NCBI GenBank assembly: GCA_942493315.1
Contig: OW818690.1
Span: 2,356,001 to 2,420,000 of the forward strand
Reading direction: 5' to 3'
DNA length: 64,000 bases
Source of the DNA: UBA5429 sp942493315
GTDB taxonomy: Bacteria; Bacteroidota; Bacteroidia; Bacteroidales; WCHB1-69
Below are positions 49,976 to 57,598 of this stretch, in pieces; positions within the stretch are counted from its first letter, which is position 1, and each line of letters begins with the position of its first letter. Below the pieces are notes generated by a model. That model saw nothing but the letters and a program-made list of their open reading frames with translations. It was not told the origin of the DNA and ran no database searches. The position numbers and the translations under genes are program-made.

Positions 49976-50090
49976 TATCTTTGTAATAAACTAAAAATCA
50001 AAATATTATAGAATTCTAACTTAAATTTTACTTGTAAGTTTATTAACTAAACTAATACTAAAGAGCATCCCCAAAAGGATGCTCTTTTTT
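49976..50090 (+). ncRNA. Candidate small RNA (promoter plus terminator, no ORF)
   Basis: A -7 box TATCTTTG at 49976-49983 would start a transcript near 49990, which would end about 100 bases later at a strong terminator (50062-50090). No ATG lies between them. AACTTA and TAAGTT can form a first hairpin near 50017-50040. No match to a known RNA class was recognised; an unused spacer is possible. Confidence 0.45.
50062..50090 (+). terminator. Strong intrinsic terminator
   Basis: AGAGCATCC pairs perfectly with GGATGCTCT around the loop CCAAAA, followed by a T-run. It may end the cassette 3 transcript, the candidate small RNA, or both. Confidence 0.9.
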
Positions 50091-50160
50091 GATATATATC
50101 AAACTTCAAAACTCACATTTTCACCTATAATTCCAAATTATTTTTGTAAATAAAAACAAA

Positions 50161-50372
50161 ACTCGGAATGCTCGATTGCTCAGAATGCTCGATTGCTCAG
50201 AATGCTCGTGATGCTCAGAATGCTCGTGTGCTCAATTTTACATCTTCCCCATCCTCTTTCATTTCTATAGACATGTAATCCCTCTGGGATTAAGCAATTT
50301 TAATGCATTTTTCATTACTATGTAACTCCATTTGGTGTTGATTGATTACAAATATAACGCTACGCTGTAGCG
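50161..50372. repeat. TGCTC octamer array and three small hairpins
   Basis: About 50163-50234 is GAATGCTC/GATTGCTC/GTGTGCTC words. Further on are TAATCCC-TCT-GGGATTA (50276-50292), AACTCC-ATTT-GGTGTT with one mismatch (50324-50339) and CGCTAC-GCT-GTAGCG (50358-50372). The last is preceded by AATATAA, as in the 43080 array, read from the other strand. Confidence 0.8.
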
Positions 50373-50396
50373 AGAATAATTCATCGGATAATCATT

Positions 50397-50443
50397 AGCT
50401 ACCAATATAACGCTCCGATATAGAAGACTACAGACAACGGACT
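50397..50443. repeat. Right arm of 47-bp perfect inverted repeat flanking the RHS island
   Basis: Starts AGCTACCAATATAACGCTCC; exact reverse complement of 43053-43099. The two arms bracket about 7.3 kb that contains all three RHS cassettes. Confidence 0.9.
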
Positions 50444-50616
50444 ACGGACCACAGACGAATGAAAAATGAAAAATGAAAAATGAAGAATAAATTTTCGCTG
50501 TTTAAAGGTTGAACGCTTCGCTGTTTAAGGGTTGAAAAGTTGAAACGCCTCTAAACTCTAAAACCTTTAAACCTTTCTCCTTTCCCTTGTACCCTTAGCC
50601 ATTCGCCCTTAGCCAT
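50444..50616. repeat. Heptamer word arrays before the second GC-rich island
   Basis: GAAAAAT words (about 50458-50482) and, at about 50555-50616, words such as CCTTTAA, ACCTTTC, CCCTTAG and CCATTCG. No gene is seen. Confidence 0.75.
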
Positions 50617-50790
50617 GCGCCTGATTTGCATTAGGTCGGAACCGGGAAAGCCCGCAAAGGAGAAAGCCGATGCGATGCAGGGAGAAAAAGAGCGAACTTG
50701 TGAGCTCCTTTTTCGACCATGCAGTCACACGGCTTGCGACTGCGGACTTGAAGGCGGAGACCGACGGCGAGCTTGCGAGCCGGAATGCTA
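50617..50790. other. GC-rich island with hairpins
   Basis: A clearly GC-richer block in AT-rich DNA. It contains GAAAAAGAGC paired with GCTCCTTTTTC (50684-50714) and GCAGTC paired with GACTGC (50721-50743), followed by ACCGACGGCGAGCTTGCGAG. It may be a structured RNA or a non-autonomous mobile element; no family was recognised. Confidence 0.55.
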
Positions 50791-50990
50791 AAGAAAAAGA
50801 CTACAGACTACGGACAACAGACTACGGACTAATGAAGAATGAAGAATGAAAAATGAAAAATGAAAAATGAATAATTTACTGTAATTTCAAATTAACATCG
50901 AACTTTTAACGTCGAACGTTTAACGTCGAACGTTTAACGTCGAACTTTTAACGTCGAACTTTTAACGCTCCCCTGTCCTCCCGTCTCTCG
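50791..50990. repeat. Heptamer arrays beyond the HAD gene stop
   Basis: Words of the types ACTACAG/ACTACGG (about 50800-50832), TGAAGAA/TGAAAAA (to about 50872), and TTAACGT/CGAACGT/CGAACTT (about 50900-50968). The last is the reverse-strand form of the 42909-42970 array. On the minus strand they follow the HAD hydrolase gene. Confidence 0.85.
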
Positions 50991-50996
50991 TCTCTT

Positions 50997-51620
50997 TTAG
51001 AACCGCTCGGCAATCTCCCCGCTTACATGATGATACGTCCTGAGACCTGCTGCTTTGGCTCCCTTGATGTGGCGCTCTAAGTCATCAATGAATATCGTTT
51101 CGTTGGGATTCAGGTTCTGTTCCTTTAAAATGGCTAAAAATCCTTCAGGTTTGGGCTTTTTGATGTGTAAAGTGTGAGAATAGTATGCTTTTATAAACAA
51201 AGTTTCAAATATGTTGTACCCAAATTTGTTAACTACATATCGTTCAAAGTTTTCACAATTGATCTGATTGGTGTTGCTATATAAATAAAGTTTATATTTA
51301 TCTTTTAACTTTAGTAACATTTGAACCCTTTCCAGTGGAATGTCAACCATGATCGCATTCCAGGCATGGTCAATCTGGGCATCGGTCAATGGGATAGTGG
51401 TCAATGTCCTGATAAAATCACGGAATTGAGCTGGTGAGATTTTCCCTTCTTCAAAAAGATCGATCTCTTCCACTTGTCCCATTTTTCCATACATCTCCTC
51501 AAAATTGGTGATCCCATAAGTTTTGAAAACATCGGCAATGTTCTCATATCTAATATCATAAAGAACATTACCTAAATCGAAGATAATGTTTTTGATGTTT
51601 GTTAAATCTATTTTTTCCAT
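50997..51620 (-). CDS. HAD-superfamily hydrolase
   Basis: The 207-residue protein has HAD motif I IIFDLGNVLYD (nucleophile Asp about residue 15), motif II LYLYSNTNQ, the lysine motif KKPKPEGF and motif IV FIDDLERHI. The cap insertion suggests an alpha-D-glucose-1-phosphatase or haloacid dehalogenase-like phosphatase; substrate unknown. Its ATG overlaps the stop of the nucleoside phosphorylase by one base (TAATG), so translation is probably coupled. Confidence 0.9.
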   Translation of the reverse strand: MEKIDLTNIKNIIFDLGNVLYDIRYENIADVFKTYGITNFEEMYGKMGQVEEIDLFEEGKISPAQFRDFIRTLTTIPLTDAQIDHAWNAIMVDIPLERVQMLLKLKDKYKLYLYSNTNQINCENFERYVVNKFGYNIFETLFIKAYYSHTLHIKKPKPEGFLAILKEQNLNPNETIFIDDLERHIKGAKAAGLRTYHHVSGEIAERF

Positions 51621-52483
51621 TAAAATAATCGCTCTAATACAGTGTTAACTAATTGATCCATGTACGAGTGGTAGTTGGATGAGAACTCTTTGGTTACTCT
51701 ATTGGCAATTCCTACACATACGGTTAATGTACGGTGTCCGAAAAGGTGTCCTAACCCATAAACTGCGGAACACTCCATCTCCAGATTGGTGAATCTTTTG
51801 TTTTGAAAGTTAAAAGTTTCAATTTTAGCATTCAAATCGGGATGACTTAGTACGCCTCTTACTACTCTCCCTTGAGGTCCATAAAAACCGGGTGCACTGG
51901 CAGTGATCCCTTTGACCATATCAAAACAGATTTGTTCCAATAATTGTGGATCTGCCGGAAAACAATATGGATGTGGTAACCGTTCACCCCATCCGGAATG
52001 CTGGATAAATTCATTGACTAAAGGTTCATATCCACTGTTGTCGTGTTGGTAAAACTGTAAAAGTCCGTCAAACCCAAATCCATAAGCACCTGCAATATAG
52101 GAATTTACAGGAATGTCACCTTGTAAAATTCCACATGTTCCAATTCTCACAATTCTGAGTGATTTGAGTTGTGGTTTTACCTCCATTTTTTCAAAGTCGA
52201 TATTGGCTAAAGCATCCAGTTCATTGAGGATAATATCGATGTTGTCAGTGCCCATTCCGGTGGATAGAACTGTGATTCTATTTCCTTTGTAAGTTCCGGT
52301 ATGGGTAACAATTTCACGGTTTGATTGTTGAAACTCTATCGTATCAAATTTGGCTGAAATGGAGGGCACACGACCGGGATCACCTACTAAGATAATGGTA
52401 TCAGCTAATTGATCAGGTGTGATACCGATATGGTAAATGGCACCGTTCGATTGTCGGGGTAATTCAGAAGCAAGAATTTTCAT
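51620..52483 (-). CDS. Nucleoside phosphorylase (uridine phosphorylase-like)
   Basis: It would split a nucleoside with phosphate for salvage. The 287-residue protein shows the phosphate-binding start ILVGDPGRVPSI, STGMGTDNIDIILNELDAL, RIGTCGILQGDIP and LEMECSAVYGLGHLFG with the ribose-binding Glu, typical of the Udp/NP-I family. The exact base cannot be assigned. It lies 22 bases downstream of pepD and overlaps the HAD phosphatase, suggesting a peptide/nucleoside scavenging operon. Confidence 0.9.
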   Translation of the reverse strand: MKILASELPRQSNGAIYHIGITPDQLADTIILVGDPGRVPSISAKFDTIEFQQSNREIVTHTGTYKGNRITVLSTGMGTDNIDIILNELDALANIDFEKMEVKPQLKSLRIVRIGTCGILQGDIPVNSYIAGAYGFGFDGLLQFYQHDNSGYEPLVNEFIQHSGWGERLPHPYCFPADPQLLEQICFDMVKGITASAPGFYGPQGRVVRGVLSHPDLNAKIETFNFQNKRFTNLEMECSAVYGLGHLFGHRTLTVCVGIANRVTKEFSSNYHSYMDQLVNTVLERLF

Positions 52484-52505
52484 ACTGTTATTTTTTGAAT
52501 GCCGT

Positions 52506-53963
52506 TTATTCTAAGATTCTTAAAAATTCAACGGTTAAATCCCAAACTTGTTGTACTGTTTCAATATTTAATTTTTCTTCAGGAGAGTGAGGGTATTGTA
52601 TCGTTGGACCATAAGAGATCATATCCAGATGGGGCGCTTTTTCAGCAAACAAACCGCACTCAAGTCCTGCATGGATTGCTTGTACATCAAAAGGTTTATT
52701 GATCACATTTTTGTAAGCTCTGGAGATATATCGTAATGCAATAGAGTTCGGATTGGGAGTCCATCCAGGGTACTCATTTCCGGAAGAAACCTCTTCAATA
52801 CCTGCAGCATATAATGTTGCTGAAATCGTAGCAACAGCGTCTTTTTTCTTAGATTTAACAGAACTTCTCTGACTGGTACTGATCGTAATTTGATCGTTAT
52901 CAGTCTTTACGGAAGCTAAATTGGTTGATGTTTCTACAAAATTAGGAATATCCTGAGCCATGTGTAAAACTCCGTGAGGACAACAATACAAGGCATTCAA
53001 AAGATCCACCTGATCGTATTCGTTAAGGATTTTCTTAGGGAGTGGAATCTCTTCGAAAGAAACGTGAACATTAGAATCAGAAACGAATAGTTCTTTTTTA
53101 TAAAGATCATTCATCTCTTTCAAATAATTTTCAAAATCTTGTTTTTTAGATTTTGGAATGATCACCTGAGCTTTTCCTTCACGTGCAATCGCATTTTTTA
53201 CAGTTCCTGCATTGATTATACCCAATCTTAGATCATAATCGTTGTAAGCATTCCATAAAATTCGATTGAGCAGTTTCACCGCATTGCCTCTTTCGTAGTT
53301 GATGTGGGCTCCGGAGTGACCTCCCTGTAAGCCCATAACTGCAATTTGATAAGCAATATGGTTGCCTGGCAATGTTGAGTCCCAGTCAGGATGCATAACC
53401 CCTTGTGTATCAATACCACCTGCACATCCAATAAAAAACTCACCTTCTCTTTCAGAATCTAAATTGAGAAGCATTTTTCCTTGTAAGAAATCAGGTGAAA
53501 TATTAAAAGCTCCTGTTAAACCGGTCTCTTCGTCAACGGTAAAAAGGCAGGAGATGGGACCATGTTCTATATCCTGAGCAGCTAAAAGTGCCAGTTCAAT
53601 AGCAACACCAATTCCATTATCTGCTCCTAAAGTGGTGCCATTTGCTCTGATCCATTCCCCTTCGATGATGGGTTGGATAGGATCTTTAAGAAAATCTATG
53701 GTAACATCTTCATTTTTTTCACAGACCATATCAATATGACTTTGAAAAATTACAGGAGTGATATGTTCTTTACCGGGAGTTGCAGGTTTCGAGATCAAGA
53801 CGTTTCCAATTTCATCTCGTTGAGACTTAAACCCCAAAGATTCGCCAAACTTTAAAAGCCAGGAAATCATCAATTCCTCATGTTTTGAGGGCCTTGGGAT
53901 TTTACAAATCTCATTAAAGTAGTAAAAAACACCTTGTGGACTTAATCCAGTTATTTCAGACAT
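52506..53963 (-). CDS. pepD: Aminoacyl-histidine dipeptidase (M20 family, PepD)
   Basis: This cytosolic zinc peptidase hydrolyses Xaa-His and other dipeptides. Metal ligands are visible: H76 and D78 in SHIDMVCEKN, D115 in LGADNGIG and E145-E146 in VDEETGLTG, then DSEREGEFFIGCAGG and a lid domain. At 485 residues it is full length. It heads a minus-strand operon with the phosphorylase and HAD genes. Confidence 0.94.
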   Translation of the reverse strand: MSEITGLSPQGVFYYFNEICKIPRPSKHEELMISWLLKFGESLGFKSQRDEIGNVLISKPATPGKEHITPVIFQSHIDMVCEKNEDVTIDFLKDPIQPIIEGEWIRANGTTLGADNGIGVAIELALLAAQDIEHGPISCLFTVDEETGLTGAFNISPDFLQGKMLLNLDSEREGEFFIGCAGGIDTQGVMHPDWDSTLPGNHIAYQIAVMGLQGGHSGAHINYERGNAVKLLNRILWNAYNDYDLRLGIINAGTVKNAIAREGKAQVIIPKSKKQDFENYLKEMNDLYKKELFVSDSNVHVSFEEIPLPKKILNEYDQVDLLNALYCCPHGVLHMAQDIPNFVETSTNLASVKTDNDQITISTSQRSSVKSKKKDAVATISATLYAAGIEEVSSGNEYPGWTPNPNSIALRYISRAYKNVINKPFDVQAIHAGLECGLFAEKAPHLDMISYGPTIQYPHSPEEKLNIETVQQVWDLTVEFLRILE

Positions 53964-54052
53964 CGTTTAGACAAATGATATTAAACTTACAATTCAGATT
54001 GAGGAGTAGGGATATAGGTTCGTGGAGATGTGGTTAGTACAATTTTAAAACG

Positions 54053-54060
54053 CAAATGTA
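54053..54060 (-). promoter_or_regulatory. -7 box of the pepD operon
   Basis: On the minus strand the sequence reads TACATTTG, matching TAnnTTTG. The transcript would start near 54046, about 83 bases before the pepD ATG. No clear -33 box. Confidence 0.55.
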
Positions 54061-54113
54061 CAAAAAAAAATGACAAATTGCATACGTCATTTAATTTTTA
54101 TCCATTTTGATAG

Positions 54114-54145
54114 TTTGAAACCAATAATTTTTTTTTGTATCTTTG
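54114..54145 (+). promoter_or_regulatory. Promoter of the FKBP gene
   Basis: TTTG at 54114-54117, 20 bases, then TATCTTTG at 54138-54145: a textbook Bacteroidota promoter. The leader to the ATG at 54166 is about 14 bases. Confidence 0.8.
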
Positions 54146-54165
54146 CACCCTTTAAAAAATAAAAT

Positions 54166-54840
54166 ATGAAAAAGATAGTATTAATCAGCTTATGTGCAAT
54201 TTTTGCCACAACAATTTTTAACGCAAAATCTCAAGAAATGACACAAGAACAAAAAATTAGTTATGCACTTGGTGCTAATGTAGGTGAAAGTTTTAAAACC
54301 AATGGTATTACCGTTGATTTTGAAGTTTTTAAAGAAGGATTTTTAGCCGGCATGAATGGAACCAATAAATTTTCTAAAGAACAAATGGAAACCATTTTTC
54401 AAGAATTGAATCAAATGATTCAAGCTAAACAAAATGCTGGTTCAGATGTAGAAAAAGCAATTGGTAAGAAATTTTTAGATGAAAATAAAACCAAAGAGGG
54501 TGTAATTACAACAGCTTCAGGATTACAATACAAAGTGGTTACTATGGGTACAGGTGCAAAACCAACCGCTACAGATGTTGTAAAAGTTCATTACCATGGT
54601 ACAACTATTGATGGTACTGTTTTTGATTCATCTGTTCAAAGAGGTGAACCAATCTCCTTCCCATTAAACCAAGTGATTCCGGGTTGGACTGAAGGCGTTC
54701 AATTGATGCCTGTTGGTTCAAAATTTATTTTCTACATCCCTTCTAACTTGGCTTATGGAGATCAAGGTGCTGGTGGTGTTATCAAACCGGGTTCAACTCT
54801 AATTTTTGAAGTTGAACTTATTGCAATCGAAAAGAAATAA
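54166..54840 (+). CDS. Exported FKBP-type peptidyl-prolyl isomerase
   Basis: The 224-residue protein has a signal peptide (MKKIVLISLCAIFATTIFNA), an FkpA/Mip-type N-terminal dimerisation domain (QEQKISYALGANVGESF) and an FKBP domain from about residue 115 with VKVHYHGTTIDGTVFDSS, GVQLMPVGSKFIFYIPS and LAYGDQGAGG. It speeds folding of exported proteins in the periplasm. Strong own promoter and terminator mark it as a single gene. Confidence 0.93.
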   Translation: MKKIVLISLCAIFATTIFNAKSQEMTQEQKISYALGANVGESFKTNGITVDFEVFKEGFLAGMNGTNKFSKEQMETIFQELNQMIQAKQNAGSDVEKAIGKKFLDENKTKEGVITTASGLQYKVVTMGTGAKPTATDVVKVHYHGTTIDGTVFDSSVQRGEPISFPLNQVIPGWTEGVQLMPVGSKFIFYIPSNLAYGDQGAGGVIKPGSTLIFEVELIAIEKK

Positions 54841-54862
54841 TTTTTTATCTCTATAATTTCTA

Positions 54863-54895
54863 AAAAGACTACCTCAAAAAGGTGGTCTTTTTTTT
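54863..54895 (+). terminator. Terminator of the FKBP gene
   Basis: GACTACC pairs with GGTGGTC (one wobble) around TCAAAAA, with A/T extension and a T-run, 27 bases after the stop. Confidence 0.9.
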
Positions 54896-54975
54896 GAAAA
54901 AAAATCAACTAACGATTTCCTATTTCAAAAAAATAGTGCATCTTTGCATTTATAATATTAATATACTTAACCGGA

Positions 54976-55020
54976 AAGCAGAAACAGAAACTAAAACCTA
55001 AAACCTGATACCTAAAAACT
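54976..55020 (+). repeat. Heptamer words in the RNase R leader
   Basis: ACTAAAA, CCTAAAA, CCTGATA and CCTAAAA words run almost up to the ATG at 55022. A near-consensus -7 box (CATCTTTG) lies just upstream at about 54939-54946. The array would form the 5' untranslated leader. Confidence 0.7.
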
Positions 55021-55021
55021 T

Positions 55022-57163
55022 ATGAAAGAAACCAAAAATTCAAATTTAGGAAATAAAATTATTGAAGCATTATCTGTAAGTGCTAAAGAATCACTTAATT
55101 ACAAACAGATAGCAGCTAAAGTGGGTATTTATGATAAGAATGGGAGAAATATTGTTCAAAAAATCATTTTCAGTTTTTTAGATGCTAAAATTGTTATTTC
55201 TGTAGCAAGAGGTAAGTATAAAATTAATCCGAAATATTTGAGTAAAGAGACAACCGGTAAAAATTTCGTCATCGGGAAAATTCAGATTAACCGCTCCGGA
55301 ACCGCTTTTGTGGTTACAGAAAAACCGGATGACGACGATATTTTTATTGCAGAAGCAAACTTAAGCAATGCCTTACATTCCGATATTGTTAAAGTGTTGG
55401 TTTTTCCGGCCAGACAAAATAGAAAACCGGAAGGCCAGGTGGTGGAAGTGATAGAAAGAAGCCAAAAACAGATGGTGGGAACGGTTCAGATCAATCGGGG
55501 ACTTGCCTTTTTTGTTGCTGATAATCTTGCTTTTCGAAGAGATATTTTGATTCCGGGCAGATTGATGAATGGTGCAAAATCGGGACAGAAAGTGGTCGTT
55601 ACGATTGTTGATTGGGAAGCAGGAACCAGAAATCCAATTGGTAAAGTGATCCATATTCTGGGAAAACCGGGTGAAAATGAAGTGGAAATGAACTCCATCC
55701 TTGCGGAATTCGATTTTCCTTTAGCATTTCCTGAAGAGGTTGAATATGAAGCTAATGCGATCAGTATCCTGATCTCTGATGAAGAGATTTTAAAAAGAAG
55801 AGATTTCAGATCTGTGGTTACTTTTACCATTGACCCAACAGATGCTAAAGATTTTGATGATGCTATCTCTTATGAAAAATTACCAAGCGGTTTGCATAGG
55901 GTAGGGGTTCACATCGCGGATGTTTCCCATTATGTAAAACCCAATAGTATTATTGACAAAGAAGCCTATCTAAGAGGTACTTCCGTTTATTTGGTGGATA
56001 GAACAATTCCTATGTTGCCCGAAAAACTTTCTAATAATCTTTGTTCCCTTCGTCCACATGAAGATAAACTTTGCTACAGTGCAGTATTTGATTTGGATGA
56101 TGAAGCCAAAGTGCATCATGAATGGTTCGGGCGTACCGTAATCCATTCCGATAAAAGATTCGATTATGATGAAGCACAAGCAGTTATTGAAACCGGAGAA
56201 GGTGAATTTGCCGATGTTATTCTCCAAATTCATCAACTTTCTCAACAATTGAGAAAAGAGCGATTTGATAACCATGCGATCAATTTTGATACGGAAGAGG
56301 TTCGTTTTAAACTGGATGAGAATAGTAAACCTATCGGAGTGTATCTTAAAGTTCAAAGAGAAGCCAATTTTCTGATCGAAGAGATGATGTTGCTGGCCAA
56401 TAAAAAAGTGGCCGAAAAGATTGGTAAAAAATCACCCAAAAATAGAGATCCCAAAACTTTTATATACCGGATTCATGATGAGCCTGTCCATGATAGAGTC
56501 GAACAATTCAAAAGTTTTGTTTCTAAATTAGGGTTTGAACTCAAATCCGGAAGTAGAAAGCAGTTTACCGATTCTTTAAATCAGATGTTTACGCAAGCCA
56601 AAGATAAGAATGAATACAATCTTTTGGGACAACTATCGATCAGAATGATGGCCAGAGCGGTCTATTCCACTGAAAATATTGGACATTACGGTTTAGCGTT
56701 TCCTTACTACACGCATTTCACTTCCCCAATCAGAAGATACCCTGATTTAATTGTTCACAGGCTGTTAGAAGCCTATTTACATCAAGAACCTTCTGTTAAA
56801 CAGAACGAATATGATGACTATTGTAAGCATTGCTCCATGATGGAACAAAAAGCAACCGAAGCAGAACGTGCCTCAGTTAAGTACAAACAAGCCGAATATT
56901 TAGCAGATAAAGTGGGGCAAGTGTTTGAAGCAACTGTCAGTGGCATTGCTAAATGGGGTGTTTTTGCAGAGCTCAAAGAATCCAAATGTGAAGGGTTGAT
57001 ACCTATGAAAAGCTTCACCGACGATTTCTACTACATTGATGAGGACAACTACACGTTAATCGGACTACACAACGGCAACAATATCCGTTTTGGCGACACG
57101 ATCAAAGTAAAAGTTATGGAAGTAGATCTACAACGCAAAAGCATGACGTTTTCAATGGGCTAA
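55022..57163 (+). CDS. rnr: Ribonuclease R
   Basis: A 3'-5' exoribonuclease that degrades structured RNA. The 713-residue protein has an N-terminal winged-helix region (about residues 1-75), cold-shock domains, the RNB catalytic centre with TIDPTDAKDFDDAI (about residue 270, several active-site Asp), HIADVSHYV, and TSPIRRYPDLIVHR, and a C-terminal S1 domain from about residue 630 (GQVFEATVSGIAKWGVF). Its stop is followed directly by TGCTC octamers, as for the MFS gene. Confidence 0.96.
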   Translation: MKETKNSNLGNKIIEALSVSAKESLNYKQIAAKVGIYDKNGRNIVQKIIFSFLDAKIVISVARGKYKINPKYLSKETTGKNFVIGKIQINRSGTAFVVTEKPDDDDIFIAEANLSNALHSDIVKVLVFPARQNRKPEGQVVEVIERSQKQMVGTVQINRGLAFFVADNLAFRRDILIPGRLMNGAKSGQKVVVTIVDWEAGTRNPIGKVIHILGKPGENEVEMNSILAEFDFPLAFPEEVEYEANAISILISDEEILKRRDFRSVVTFTIDPTDAKDFDDAISYEKLPSGLHRVGVHIADVSHYVKPNSIIDKEAYLRGTSVYLVDRTIPMLPEKLSNNLCSLRPHEDKLCYSAVFDLDDEAKVHHEWFGRTVIHSDKRFDYDEAQAVIETGEGEFADVILQIHQLSQQLRKERFDNHAINFDTEEVRFKLDENSKPIGVYLKVQREANFLIEEMMLLANKKVAEKIGKKSPKNRDPKTFIYRIHDEPVHDRVEQFKSFVSKLGFELKSGSRKQFTDSLNQMFTQAKDKNEYNLLGQLSIRMMARAVYSTENIGHYGLAFPYYTHFTSPIRRYPDLIVHRLLEAYLHQEPSVKQNEYDDYCKHCSMMEQKATEAERASVKYKQAEYLADKVGQVFEATVSGIAKWGVFAELKESKCEGLIPMKSFTDDFYYIDEDNYTLIGLHNGNNIRFGDTIKVKVMEVDLQRKSMTFSMG

Positions 57164-57598
57164 TTTCGAATGCTCGTGTGCTCGTGTGCTCGAATGCTCA
57201 ATTTTCCATTTTTCATTATTCATACGTCTTTTGTCCTTTGTCCTTTCATGGCGTTGGCGCTTCGATACGAAACCTATTTTATTTTATTTTTCAAGTTTTG
57301 TCTAAAATGCGGTTTCTACACTTCGACAGGCTCAGTGGCCACTCAGCGACCTTAGAGTAGAACAAATGTGGCACAAAGCCAAGGTCGTTGAGTAGAAGCG
57401 CCTTTACGATAAATGAATAAATCGAAGAAATAAGTAGCTTCGTATCGAAACGCCGTTGCCACGAATAATGAATAGTGAATAATGAATAGTGGAGCTAATT
57501 GGTTTGTTTTAAGCGAATTGCAAGTCTGTAGTCTGTGGTCCGTAGTCCGTAGTCCGTATTGTTTCACAGTGAAAATGTGACCTTATTTTTTAATAAAA
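57164..57598. repeat. Repeat-rich spacer after rnr, first copy of a long direct repeat
   Basis: TGCTC octamers (57168-57200) lead into a segment from about 57214 (CATTATTCATACG) to about 57590 that is repeated at 59011-59260. Inside, 57274-57451 (178 bases) is absent from the other copy and includes CTTCGACAGGCTCAG. ACTCAGCGACCTT and AAGGTCGTTGAGT form an inner inverted pair. The right part has GAATAGT and CTGTAGT/CCGTAGT heptamers. Confidence 0.85.

Noticed and set aside
43053..50443. Insertion sequence or composite transposon
   Set aside because: No transposase gene or flanking target duplication was seen despite the inverted repeat.
57170..57567. Short ORFs in the spacer after rnr
   Set aside because: They run through repeat words on both strands with no start context or family resemblance.
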